NCBI GenBank assembly: GCA_900753715.1
Contig: CAAEAE010000168.1
Coordinates: 1 to 43,142, forward strand
Source: an uncultured Roseburia sp.
GTDB lineage: Bacteria > Bacillota_A > Clostridia > Lachnospirales > Lachnospiraceae
DNA: 43,142 nucleotides
Reading direction: 5' to 3'
This document shows positions 26,327 to 34,705 of this stretch, piece after piece (position 1 is the stretch's first letter; every line of letters begins with the position of its first letter). The position numbers and the translations under genes were made by a program. The notes under the pieces are model-generated. The model was not told the origin of the DNA. It made no database searches and worked only from the letters and a program-made list of their open reading frames with translations.

Positions 26327-27328
26327 ATGAAGCTTATAATTCAGATTCCCTGTTATAATGAAGCAGAAACTTTAACAATTGCATTAAATGAATTACCTAG
26401 GCATATAGATGGGATTGATGCGATTGAATATTTAATTATAAATGATGGGAGCACAGATGCGACTGTAGAGGTTGCAAAATCTTGGGGAGTTAATTACATC
26501 GTATATCAAAAACAAAATAGAGGATTGGCCAAAGGATTTATGGCAGGACTGGATGCGTGTTTGCGTAACGGGGCAGACATTATTGTAAATACTGATGCTG
26601 ATAATCAATATAGTGGACAAGATATTGAAAAAATAGTAAGACCAATTATTGAGGGAAAAGCTGATATTGTTATAGGGGACAGGCCAATCGATACAACGGA
26701 ACACTTTTCCATGATAAAGAAAACACTTCAACATTTTGGAAGTTGGGTGGTTAGGATAGCATCAAATACCGATATTCCTGATGCTCCGAGTGGTTTTCGG
26801 GCAATTAGTAGAGAAGCGGCATTAAGAATAAATGTAACTAATGAATATACATATACGTTAGAGACTATTGTACAAGCTGGAAGAGAGCGGATTCCTATGA
26901 CACATGTTCCCATTCGTACTAATGGAGAACTTCGTCCTTCTAGACTTTTCAATAGTATGTCAAGTTATGTACAAAAATCGATGGTAACGATTATAAGAGC
27001 ATATATAATGTATAAGCCATTGAAATTCTTCACTTGCGTGGGAGCGGTTCCCTTTTTAATTGGAACTGTATTGGGAATTAGATATTTGATTTTACTTACA
27101 ACGATTAACGCCACTGGACATATACAATCTTTGATATTGGCAAGTGTGTTGCTGCTTATGGGATTCTTCACATTTATAATAGGATTTATGGCAGATATTC
27201 TGGCTAAGAACAGAATGATACTGGAAGACATTCAGTATCATGTGAGAAAAATTGATTATGAGGGAAAAAAGAATATGGAATTGCATATACAGGAGGTGCA
27301 TGGCACAGATGGACACAAAAAAGACTGA
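26327..27328 (+). CDS. Polyprenyl-phosphate glycosyltransferase (GtrB/DPM1-like GT2)
   Basis: A 333-residue protein. The GT-A domain has IQIPCYNEAETL, INDGSTDAT and NTDADNQY with the DAD metal site (90-92). Two membrane helices follow (about 229-255 and 264-290), the layout of GtrB-like enzymes that make undecaprenyl-phosphate-linked sugars. Such a sugar is then flipped by a GtrA-type protein and used outside by a GT-C enzyme. A GtrA-like gene is present at 27979 and GT-C-like candidates at 22388 and 2060, so a complete side-branch glucosylation-like route is possible. The next methyltransferase overlaps its end. Confidence 0.85.
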   Translation: MKLIIQIPCYNEAETLTIALNELPRHIDGIDAIEYLIINDGSTDATVEVAKSWGVNYIVYQKQNRGLAKGFMAGLDACLRNGADIIVNTDADNQYSGQDIEKIVRPIIEGKADIVIGDRPIDTTEHFSMIKKTLQHFGSWVVRIASNTDIPDAPSGFRAISREAALRINVTNEYTYTLETIVQAGRERIPMTHVPIRTNGELRPSRLFNSMSSYVQKSMVTIIRAYIMYKPLKFFTCVGAVPFLIGTVLGIRYLILLTTINATGHIQSLILASVLLLMGFFTFIIGFMADILAKNRMILEDIQYHVRKIDYEGKKNMELHIQEVHGTDGHKKD

Positions 27329-27974
27329 AGTGGTTCAACCAGAAGGTAATTATTATGATAAATATCATTCAACCAATCCGATTGTAAAATGGATGATGAA
27401 AGGGTTCAAGGATGCCATCAGCGAGTTGTTGGATATAGCAGGGAAGGAATTTTGTCAGATATGTGAAACCGGATGCGGAGAAGGCGAAATAACCTCATTT
27501 ATAAAGGATATGTATCAGAATGCTGAGATTGATGCGTTTGATATATCGGAAAAGGTAATAGCAGAGGCCAGTGAAAAGATTCATGGTATTAACTTTTATA
27601 CTGGAAATATCTATACAATGGAGGTTCGAAAGCCGGGAGAAGCTGAAAAACACATTTTGAACAAGGGAAGATATGATCTTGTGATATGTTCAGAAGTGTT
27701 GGAACACCTAGAAGATCCGGAACAAGCATTGAAAAATATAAAAGAACTGTGTAATGAAAATGGATTTATACTTTTAAGTGTTCCCAAGGAACCTATCTGG
27801 CGAATATGCAACATGGCAAGAGGAAAGTACTGGAAGGATCTTGGAAATACACCGGGGCATATCCAACATTGGACCAAAAAGAAATTTTGCAGAATGGTTG
27901 TTAATAATGATATGAAAATTGTATCGGTAAAAACTCCATTCCCATGGACGATGGTACTTGCAAGGAAGGGATAA
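27309..27974 (+). CDS. Class I SAM-dependent methyltransferase
   Basis: A 221-residue soluble enzyme. Motif I is ICETGCGEGEITSF (about 51-64), with DAFDISEKVI, DLVICSEVLEHLEDP and NGFILLSVPKEP after it. The start is uncertain: AGGAGG at 27291-27296 lies 12 bases before the ATG at 27309 and only three before another at 27300. It overlaps the upstream glycosyltransferase gene by about 20 bases. It lies between the GtrB-like and GtrA-like genes, which suggests action on a lipid-linked or already transferred sugar. The substrate is unknown. Confidence 0.78.
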   Translation: MDTKKTEVVQPEGNYYDKYHSTNPIVKWMMKGFKDAISELLDIAGKEFCQICETGCGEGEITSFIKDMYQNAEIDAFDISEKVIAEASEKIHGINFYTGNIYTMEVRKPGEAEKHILNKGRYDLVICSEVLEHLEDPEQALKNIKELCNENGFILLSVPKEPIWRICNMARGKYWKDLGNTPGHIQHWTKKKFCRMVVNNDMKIVSVKTPFPWTMVLARKG

Positions 27975-27978
27975 GCAA

Positions 27979-28398
27979 GTGAAAAAAAAAGAATTATATA
28001 GCTACGTATTTTGGGGCGTACTCAGTGCAATCCTGAATATTGGATTGGCTCAACTGGTGGTATGGAGCGGAATTGATTATAAAATATCGAATGCTATTAC
28101 GTTGGTGATTGCAAAGGTGTTTTGCTACTTCACAAATAAGATATTTGTATTTAAAACACCGTTCGGATCTTTTCATAGGTTTATAACGGAAATTGTCCGC
28201 TTTGTTTTTGCCAGATGGATTACATTTCTGGTAGACTATTTTGGCGTTATTTTGTTGGTAGAAGTGATGAAACAATCGTTCTTTTTTAGTAAATGCGTAT
28301 TGAGCGTGATAGTAATTGTATTGAATTATATTCTGAGCAAGAAGATGGTGTTCCATAAACAGAGAGAGAATGGGGTTGCGGATGAGAGCATACAGTGA
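27979..28398 (+). CDS. GtrA-like membrane protein
   Basis: A 139-residue protein with four membrane helices. It shows the GtrA family (PF04138) pattern: [15 protein letters not shown] in helix 1, [27 protein letters not shown] and [12 protein letters not shown] at the end. GtrA proteins help move undecaprenyl-phosphate sugars across the membrane. The start is taken as GTG at 27979 because AAGGAAGGG lies eight bases upstream; a TTG at 27958 is inside the previous gene. The GtrB-like partner is two genes upstream. Confidence 0.83.
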   Translation: MKKKELYSYVFWGVLSAILNIGLAQLVVWSGIDYKISNAITLVIAKVFCYFTNKIFVFKTPFGSFHRFITEIVRFVFARWITFLVDYFGVILLVEVMKQSFFFSKCVLSVIVIVLNYILSKKMVFHKQRENGVADESIQ

Positions 28399-29638
28399 GT
28401 TGAAAATTGCAGTAGCAGGAACAGGGTATGTTGGACTTTCTATTGCTATACTATTAGCGCAGCATCATGAAGTTATGGCAGTAGATATTGTGCCGGAAAG
28501 AGTGCAGAAAATAAACAACAAACAAGCAACAATCCATGATGATTATGTGGAAAAGTATCTGAGGGAGGAAAAATTACGACTTACAGCAACACTGGATGCC
28601 AAAAGCGCATATGGGGATGCAGATTATGTTATAGTTGCAACCCCAACGAATTATGATAGCAGGAAAAACTTTTTTGACACTTCTGCGGTGGAAGAAGTGA
28701 TAAAAATGGTAATAGAATGCAATCCACAGGCAGTCATAGTGATTAAAAGTACTATCCCGGTAGGATATACAGAAGCCATTCGTAAAAAGTTTAAATACAG
28801 CAATATATTGTTTAGCCCGGAGTTCTTAAGGGAAAGCAAGGCATTATATGATAATTTGTACCCATCCAGAATCATTGTCGGGACAGATATGAGCGATGAC
28901 ACTTTACAGAGAGCAGCACATATTTTTGCAGATATGTTGAAGGAAGGTGCAATTAAGGAAAATATTGATACATTGTTTATGGGATTTACAGAAGCGGAAG
29001 CGGTGAAGTTGTTTGCCAATACCTATCTTGCCTTAAGGGTCAGTTATTTTAATGAATTGGATACTTACGCAGAGTTAAAAGGGTTGGATACGCAGCAGAT
29101 TATTAAAGGCGTATGCCTTGATCCGAGAATCGGTGATTATTATAATAATCCCTCCTTTGGATATGGTGGGTACTGTCTTCCTAAGGACACAAAACAGTTG
29201 CTTGCTAATTATCAGGATGTACCGGAGAATCTGATAGAAGCTATTGTGGAAAGTAATCGTACCAGAAAGGATTTTATTGCAGATCGTGTATTACAGATGG
29301 CGGGGTATTATGATTACGAAAGTGAAAATGTATATGATTCCCAAAAAGAAAAAAATATAGTTATAGGTGTCTATAGGTTGACAATGAAAACGAATTCGGA
29401 CAATTTCCGGCAAAGCTCTATTCAGGGAATTATGAAAAGAGTTAAGGCGAAAGGCGCAACAGTCATTATTTATGAACCAACGCTGAATGCAGAGACAACA
29501 TTTTTCGGAAGTAGAATTGTAAATGATTTGAAAGAGTTTAAAAGGGAGAGCAACGTGATCATTGCAAATCGATATGATACAACGTTAGAAGACGTGAAAG
29601 AAAAGGTGTATACCAGAGATATATTTAAAGCAGATTAA
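28370..29638 (+). CDS. ugd: UDP-glucose 6-dehydrogenase-like nucleotide-sugar dehydrogenase
   Basis: A 422-residue enzyme of the UDP-glucose/GDP-mannose dehydrogenase family. The NAD motif is [12 protein letters not shown] (Gly17, Gly19, Gly22). STIPVGYTE and [11 protein letters not shown] are conserved. The active-site Cys is in [11 protein letters not shown] (Cys269), after which come the linker helix and the C-terminal domain with [13 protein letters not shown]. The likely reaction is UDP-glucose to UDP-glucuronate with two NAD+; a UDP-ManNAc substrate is less likely given the sequence style. It overlaps the GtrA-like gene by 29 bases from ATG 28370; a second ATG at 28382 is possible. No terminator is evident after it, but a new promoter lies downstream. 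Confidence 0.85.
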   Translation: MGLRMRAYSELKIAVAGTGYVGLSIAILLAQHHEVMAVDIVPERVQKINNKQATIHDDYVEKYLREEKLRLTATLDAKSAYGDADYVIVATPTNYDSRKNFFDTSAVEEVIKMVIECNPQAVIVIKSTIPVGYTEAIRKKFKYSNILFSPEFLRESKALYDNLYPSRIIVGTDMSDDTLQRAAHIFADMLKEGAIKENIDTLFMGFTEAEAVKLFANTYLALRVSYFNELDTYAELKGLDTQQIIKGVCLDPRIGDYYNNPSFGYGGYCLPKDTKQLLANYQDVPENLIEAIVESNRTRKDFIADRVLQMAGYYDYESENVYDSQKEKNIVIGVYRLTMKTNSDNFRQSSIQGIMKRVKAKGATVIIYEPTLNAETTFFGSRIVNDLKEFKRESNVIIANRYDTTLEDVKEKVYTRDIFKAD

Positions 29639-29719
29639 ATATTTATAGATTATGGAAAATGCTTCAAATAAAGAGTGCAAAAGACCAAGTTGAAGTATAA
29701 ACATCAAAAGATATAAAAG

Positions 29720-29748
29720 TTGATAAGCTTTTTCTTTTGTGAGATAAT
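29720..29748 (+). promoter_or_regulatory. Strong internal promoter for the amino-sugar cassette
   Basis: TTGATA (29720-29725) and GATAAT (29743-29748) are separated by exactly 17 bases, each matching five of six consensus bases. It lies in a 139-base gap, about 30 bases before the GT2 gene, and would let the following AT-rich cassette be expressed independently. Confidence 0.65.
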
Positions 29749-29777
29749 AAAAAATATTAAAAGAGGTTATAGTAAAT

Positions 29778-30737
29778 ATGAAGAAAATGCCATTTTTTTC
29801 GATTATAATTCCTGCATATAATGCGCAGGACTATATAGAAAATTGTATAAAAAGTATTTTAGAACAAAATTTTCAAAATTATGAAATAATAATCATTGAT
29901 GATGGATCTACAGATGATACGTTAAAAATAATAGCAAGTTATGCTCAAGCATGTGATAACATTATTTTTTCACATAAAGAAAATGGCGGAATAGGAACAG
30001 CAATACCTATAGGCATTGAACTTGCGAGCGGTCAATATATAGTTTTTGTGGACAGTGACGATACTGTTAAAAAAAGCATGCTCAATGATTTATATAATGT
30101 AGTTGTTCAAAATGAAAAAAAAGTAGATGTTATACAATATGGACTAGAGTTTAGGGACTTGCAGGGGAATCTTATTACGCAGGAAATTCCGCCTAAGTAT
30201 GATATAGAAGGTACAGCAGAAATTTTGGCTGATCATTTTGAAAAATTTGTTACACCTTCATTGGCATGTAGGTGCTTTGCAAAATCATTATTTTGGGAGG
30301 CACAGTATATTAACCAAAATATTGGAATAGACGAATTGCTTATCGTTGAACTTTTGGCAAAAGCTAATTCGCTTGTAAGCATTAATGAAGTTTACTATAT
30401 TGTTTCCGTTAGATACGGTAGTGTATCAAGAGAAAAATACTCGGAAGCAAGAGTAAAACAGTACATCAATGTGTATAATAAATTAATAGATTTTGTTGAA
30501 AAAAATTGTGTATATATAATAGACTATATATATATAAAATATTTGAAAATACTAATAAATATTTTGAAGTCAGTAAATGGAGACATTAAGAAAAGATATA
30601 ACATATATTCGAAATATGTGGATTGTTATACAAAATTGAAAAAATCAAATGCGTATAAAGAAAGAAAATTATTTAAAGTTAAGGCTTATCTTTTGTATAT
30701 TTACTGTACTATAAAATCAAAAATGAATAATTTTTAG
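29778..30737 (+). CDS. Family 2 glycosyltransferase
   Basis: A 319-residue GT-A enzyme with FSIIIPAYNAQDYIENCI, IIIDDGSTDDT (41-42) and FVDSDDTVKK (92-95). It has no membrane helix. It is notably AT-rich (many AAA, ATA and TTT codons), more than the glycosyltransferases of the first half. It opens a cassette with its own promoter and is followed 12 bases later by the DegT aminotransferase, so it probably transfers the amino sugar made by that cassette. Confidence 0.83.
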   Translation: MKKMPFFSIIIPAYNAQDYIENCIKSILEQNFQNYEIIIIDDGSTDDTLKIIASYAQACDNIIFSHKENGGIGTAIPIGIELASGQYIVFVDSDDTVKKSMLNDLYNVVVQNEKKVDVIQYGLEFRDLQGNLITQEIPPKYDIEGTAEILADHFEKFVTPSLACRCFAKSLFWEAQYINQNIGIDELLIVELLAKANSLVSINEVYYIVSVRYGSVSREKYSEARVKQYINVYNKLIDFVEKNCVYIIDYIYIKYLKILINILKSVNGDIKKRYNIYSKYVDCYTKLKKSNAYKERKLFKVKAYLLYIYCTIKSKMNNF

Positions 30738-30749
30738 GAGGAAAAGAAA

Positions 30750-31838
30750 ATGATACCTTTAGTAAAACCATATATTGCACCACGAGATGAAATGATGCCT
30801 CAATTAGAAAAGATACTTTATAGTGGCTATATTGCAGCAGGAGAAACTGTAGACGAGTTTGAGCAGAAATTTGGTGAATATATAGGAAATAAAAATATTT
30901 TAGCATTAAATTCAGGAACGGCTGCATTACATATTGCGTTGCTGTTAATGAATATAGGTCCAGGAGATGAAGTAATCAGTACAGCGATGACGGCAGAACC
31001 AACAAATACAACAATTGCTATAACAGGTGCGAAAGTTGTATGGGCTGATGTCGATGTGAGGACTGGATTGCTTGATCCCAATGCTGTAAGGGAAAAAATA
31101 ACACAGCGGACCAAGGCAATCATGCTAGTACATTATGCTGGTATGGTTTGTGATATGAATGAATTTAATAAAATTTCAAAGGAATATAACATTCCCATTA
31201 TTGAAGATACAGCACATGCTTTAGGAAGCAGATATAATGGTAAACCGGTAGGGAGTAATTCCAGATATACATGCTTTTCATTTCAGGCTATAAAACATAT
31301 GACAACTGTAGATGGTGGTGCTATTAGTTTTACCGATGAATCAGAAATGGTAGAGGCAAGAAAACTTCGTTGGTTTGGATTGGATAAAAAAGTGTCAAGA
31401 CTTAACAACGATATTAAGAGGGCTGGTTATAAATATGGAATGAATAACGTGAATGCAATGATTGGATTAGTGCAAATGGAACACGTTCGGGATATTATTA
31501 ATAGACATATTGAAAATGGAAAATATTATGATAGAGCATTGCAAGGGATTCCGGGAGTAGAATTAATTCCATATTATTCGAACACAGAGCCATCGTATTG
31601 GTTGTATACTATGAAAGTTGAAAACAGAGACGAGTTTTGTAAAATGTTACAAGAGCATGGAATTACAGCATCTCAACTGCATCACAGGAGCGATACTCAT
31701 AGTGTTTTTGAACAATCTAAATGTGAACTGCCGGCATTAGATGATTTTTATTCAAAATTTGTTCATATTCCGTGTGGCTGGTGGGTAAGCAACGAAGACA
31801 GAGAAAATATTGTAGATGTTATAAAAAGAGGATGGTAG
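30750..31838 (+). CDS. DegT/DnrJ/EryC1-type sugar aminotransferase
   Basis: A 362-residue PLP enzyme. The Schiff-base lysine is Lys182 in CFSFQAIKHMTTVDGGA. The pyridine-binding Asp is Asp153 in IIEDTAHALGS. NSGTAALHIALL near 54-66 binds the phosphate. All key residues are present. It would transaminate a 4-keto or 3-keto nucleotide sugar, plausibly the product of the dehydratase at 5512 (inference). A textbook AGGAGG site precedes the ATG. One base separates its stop from the next start, which encodes a related protein lacking the lysine. Confidence 0.88.
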   Translation: MIPLVKPYIAPRDEMMPQLEKILYSGYIAAGETVDEFEQKFGEYIGNKNILALNSGTAALHIALLLMNIGPGDEVISTAMTAEPTNTTIAITGAKVVWADVDVRTGLLDPNAVREKITQRTKAIMLVHYAGMVCDMNEFNKISKEYNIPIIEDTAHALGSRYNGKPVGSNSRYTCFSFQAIKHMTTVDGGAISFTDESEMVEARKLRWFGLDKKVSRLNNDIKRAGYKYGMNNVNAMIGLVQMEHVRDIINRHIENGKYYDRALQGIPGVELIPYYSNTEPSYWLYTMKVENRDEFCKMLQEHGITASQLHHRSDTHSVFEQSKCELPALDDFYSKFVHIPCGWWVSNEDRENIVDVIKRGW

Positions 31839-31839
31839 A

Positions 31840-32901
31840 ATGGTACCTTTATATAAACCACATATGCCCCAGTTACCTGAATTAGAAGAAATTCTTTATT
31901 CAGGACAGCTTGCATATGGAAAGTATTCTTTAAAATTTGAAGAAGTGCTGCGGAATTTTTTGGGTGTGAAGAATAGAGTCCTTGTAACGAACTCATTTAA
32001 CATGGCAATAGCTGTAGTAAATTCAGTGCTGAATATACATGTTGGCGATGAAGTGATAGCATCGCCAATGTCGTGTTTAGCATCTACACAGCCGTTTGTG
32101 GCACATGAAATTAACATAAAATGGGCAGATGTTAATCCAATAACAGGAACGCTTGACCCAGAAAGCGTAGAAAAAAAAATTTCTTCAAAAACAAAAGCAA
32201 TAGTACATAATCACTTTTGCGGATACCCAGGTTATATTGATGAAATAAATGAGCTGGGCAGAAGATATGGGATACCTGTCATTGATGATGGGATAGAGGC
32301 GTTTGGAAGTGAATATAAAGGACAAAAAATAGGTAATTGCGGAACTGACATTACTATTTTTTCGTTTAATGCAGTTCGATTACCAAATACAATAGATGGT
32401 GGCGCCATTATTATAAATAATACAGAGCTATTAAAAAAGGCAGAGTTGATTCGGGACTGTGGAATTGACAGATCTATTTTCAGAGATGACTTAGGAGAAA
32501 TAAACCCACAATGTGATATAACACTAAGAGGCTATAGTGCAACAATGAGTAATGTAAATGCCTATATTGGAATAGAACAAATGAAGTGCATGGAAGATAT
32601 TATAAAGAAACAGCGAAATTGTGCTGAAATGTGGAAGAATAAGCTGAAAGATAGCAAAGATATAAAAATTATGGATAGAAAGGAGATAAATCCTAATTAC
32701 TGGGTCTTTGGAATGCTGGTTGCAAATAAAAGGGCAGTGATAGAAGATTATAGAAAAAAAGGATGGTATGCATCAGGGGTACATTTAAATAATGATAGAT
32801 ACACAATATTTGGAAAACAGAGTGCATTGCCTGGTGTAAATGAGTTTTATTCAAAATTTGTCGCATTACCATGCGGTTGGTGGATTCAAGATAATAAGTG
32901 A
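31840..32901 (+). CDS. DegT-like protein lacking the catalytic lysine
   Basis: A 353-residue paralogue of the gene just upstream. The fold motifs align: NSFNMAIAVVNSVL for the phosphate site, VIDDGIEAFGSEY with Asp150, and IFSFNAVRLPNTIDGGA. In the last, the position of the Schiff-base lysine is Arg180 (codon CGA at 32377-32379). The usual Ala-His/Gln after the Asp is Ile-Glu. The protein is otherwise full length and not frameshifted. It cannot form the normal internal aldimine, so it may be a non-catalytic partner of the upstream enzyme, a sugar-binding protein, or a PLP/PMP enzyme with altered chemistry, as in the ColD dehydratase where His replaces Lys. Its start is one base after the previous stop. 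Confidence 0.8.
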   Translation: MVPLYKPHMPQLPELEEILYSGQLAYGKYSLKFEEVLRNFLGVKNRVLVTNSFNMAIAVVNSVLNIHVGDEVIASPMSCLASTQPFVAHEINIKWADVNPITGTLDPESVEKKISSKTKAIVHNHFCGYPGYIDEINELGRRYGIPVIDDGIEAFGSEYKGQKIGNCGTDITIFSFNAVRLPNTIDGGAIIINNTELLKKAELIRDCGIDRSIFRDDLGEINPQCDITLRGYSATMSNVNAYIGIEQMKCMEDIIKKQRNCAEMWKNKLKDSKDIKIMDRKEINPNYWVFGMLVANKRAVIEDYRKKGWYASGVHLNNDRYTIFGKQSALPGVNEFYSKFVALPCGWWIQDNK

Positions 32902-32914
32902 AGGAGAGATAAAC

Positions 32915-33817
32915 ATGAAAAGAAGTATTAAAATATCAGAAATATGCAAAACATTTGGATTAACATATGAGGGTAATGATATAGAAATTGATGGCTTGAA
33001 TTTATGTAATGGATCCAGTCAATATAGTAAAATTTTGACGTATGTTACCTCGGGAGAGTATGTTGATATTATAAAAAATAATTCCGCAGTTGCAGCAATT
33101 GTGTTAGATAAAAAAAACTATTATCAATACGTTATGAGTCTGGGGGAACAATATACTTATATTATTTGTAAATGCCCTGAAAAAATATTTTATGATATAC
33201 ATGATTATTTATATTATCAGAAGCATTTTTATGAAAAATATAATTTTGTAAAGGAAATAGGCAACGATTGTAGTATTGAAGAAGGTGCAATTATAGAAGA
33301 TGGCGTAAAAATAGGAAATAGGGTAGTGATTGGGCATAACACCGTAATAAAGAGAGGGACAACAATAAGTGATGATTGTGTAATCGGATGCAATACAACA
33401 ATTGGCTCTGAAGGTTTTCAGGTTCTTAGAATAGATGGAGTAAACAGAAAGATAAAACATTGTGGAGGAGTATTTATTGATAAGGATGTATACATTGGGG
33501 ATAATACAGATGTATGCAGTTCCTTATTTGAAGGGAATACGCATATAGGAAAAAATACGAAGATAGATAATTTGGTTCACGTTGCTCACAATGTTTTCAT
33601 AGGTGATAATGCAGTTATTACAGCAGGTACAATACTTTGTGGAAGCTGTGTAGTAGAAAATCAAGCGTGGATAGGTGTAAATACATCTATACTAAATAGA
33701 GTAGTGGTAGGAGAGAATTCTAAAGTGGGAATAGGAAGTGTTGTAACACATAATGTACCAGCTGCAACATTGGTGTATGGGGTACCGGCGAGAATAAAAG
33801 ATCACAATACTATGTAA
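32915..33817 (+). CDS. LpxD-like sugar N-acyltransferase
   Basis: A 300-residue protein with an N-terminal alpha/beta domain (1-110), then hexapeptide repeats from about 115 to 290. IGSEGFQV (163-170), GGVFIDKDVYIGDNTDV and KIDNLVHVAHNVFIGDNAVI, with His225 as the probable base, match the LpxD layout. Lipid A is not expected in this kind of organism. LpxD-like enzymes such as FdtC N-acylate amino sugars, which fits the aminotransferase just upstream. The ATG at 32915 has AAGGAGA seven bases upstream; a longer frame starts inside the preceding gene. The chain length of the acyl donor is not predictable. Confidence 0.82.
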   Translation: MKRSIKISEICKTFGLTYEGNDIEIDGLNLCNGSSQYSKILTYVTSGEYVDIIKNNSAVAAIVLDKKNYYQYVMSLGEQYTYIICKCPEKIFYDIHDYLYYQKHFYEKYNFVKEIGNDCSIEEGAIIEDGVKIGNRVVIGHNTVIKRGTTISDDCVIGCNTTIGSEGFQVLRIDGVNRKIKHCGGVFIDKDVYIGDNTDVCSSLFEGNTHIGKNTKIDNLVHVAHNVFIGDNAVITAGTILCGSCVVENQAWIGVNTSILNRVVVGENSKVGIGSVVTHNVPAATLVYGVPARIKDHNTM

Positions 33818-34062
33818 ATAATAGGTAATTACAGTATAAATTTCCTTTCTAAAAATGCTTATAGAATATTAAATCAATGTATACAGAAACAAATTTGGGA
33901 AAACAGAATTGCATAAAAAAATGAATGCGATAATTATTAATTAATGTGATGTAAGGCTAAAAGTTATGAAAGACAAAGTATGCTTTTGTAATAATATATG
34001 TAAAGGGAATGAGTGGTTGTAGTATTTGCAAAAGGTGTGACGGCCAAGAAAGGAAGCGCAAG

Positions 34063-34686
34063 ATGGACGCACTTAGGCAACTGAGAAATGAATATAGAAA
34101 TATAATGTTTTTATCTAAGCAAAGGAGACGACTCGTTAATAAGGATCTTTGTCTGATTGCCAGCAATTGCAATGGGGCAATGATACTTCATGATTTGGGG
34201 TTACAATTTACAAGTCCTTTTGTTAATCTTTGGCTAAGACCTAAGGATTTCATAAAGTTATTATCATCACTGAGAGAATATATGGGGTATGATTTGAAGT
34301 TTACAACAGAGGAAGGAATAGAGTATCCGGTTGGCTTATTGAAGGATATTAAGATTTACTTTCAACACTATAAGACAGAAGAAGAGGCAAAAGCAAAATG
34401 GAATGAACGGACGAAGCGAATGGACTATGATAAACTCTTTATTCTATTTACAGATAGAGATGGGTGCACTGAGCAGGATATAGTAGAGTTTGATAATTTG
34501 CCATATAAGAATAAAGTAATATTTGTTAACAAACCACATCCCAATATAAAATCAGCAGTATATATTAGAGGATTTGAAAATGATGGGTGTGTTGGACCAT
34601 GCATGGCCTATAAAAGTAAAATTTCTTACAAAAAATATTATGATGATTTTGACTATGTAGAATGGTTTAATTCGGCAGAAAAGTAG
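34063..34686 (+). CDS. DUF1919-family polysaccharide biosynthesis protein
   Basis: A 207-residue protein. DLCLIASNCNGAMILHDLGL, SPFVNLWLRPKDFIKLL and a later NKPHPN are the standard DUF1919 motifs. Members occur in exopolysaccharide and capsule loci and are often annotated as putative acetyl- or glycosyltransferases, without proven function. The ATG at 34063 is preferred because AAGGAAG sits six bases upstream. An alternative ATG at 34009 would add 18 residues containing CSICKRC and has GGGA almost touching the start. A 245-base gap precedes it, so it may have separate control. Confidence 0.75.
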   Translation: MDALRQLRNEYRNIMFLSKQRRRLVNKDLCLIASNCNGAMILHDLGLQFTSPFVNLWLRPKDFIKLLSSLREYMGYDLKFTTEEGIEYPVGLLKDIKIYFQHYKTEEEAKAKWNERTKRMDYDKLFILFTDRDGCTEQDIVEFDNLPYKNKVIFVNKPHPNIKSAVYIRGFENDGCVGPCMAYKSKISYKKYYDDFDYVEWFNSAEK

Positions 34687-34705
34687 TTATGAGAGGAGAA
34701 AAAAT

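Noticed and set aside
32915..33817. Lipid A biosynthesis (true LpxD)
   Set aside because: No other lipid A genes are present and the setting is a Gram-positive-type glycan locus; an amino-sugar N-acyltransferase fits better.
33818..34062. Promoter or small gene in the 245-base gap before the DUF1919 gene
   Set aside because: Several TTG and TAAT-like strings occur by chance in AT-rich sequence, but none has acceptable -35/-10 spacing, and no short frame has a ribosome site.
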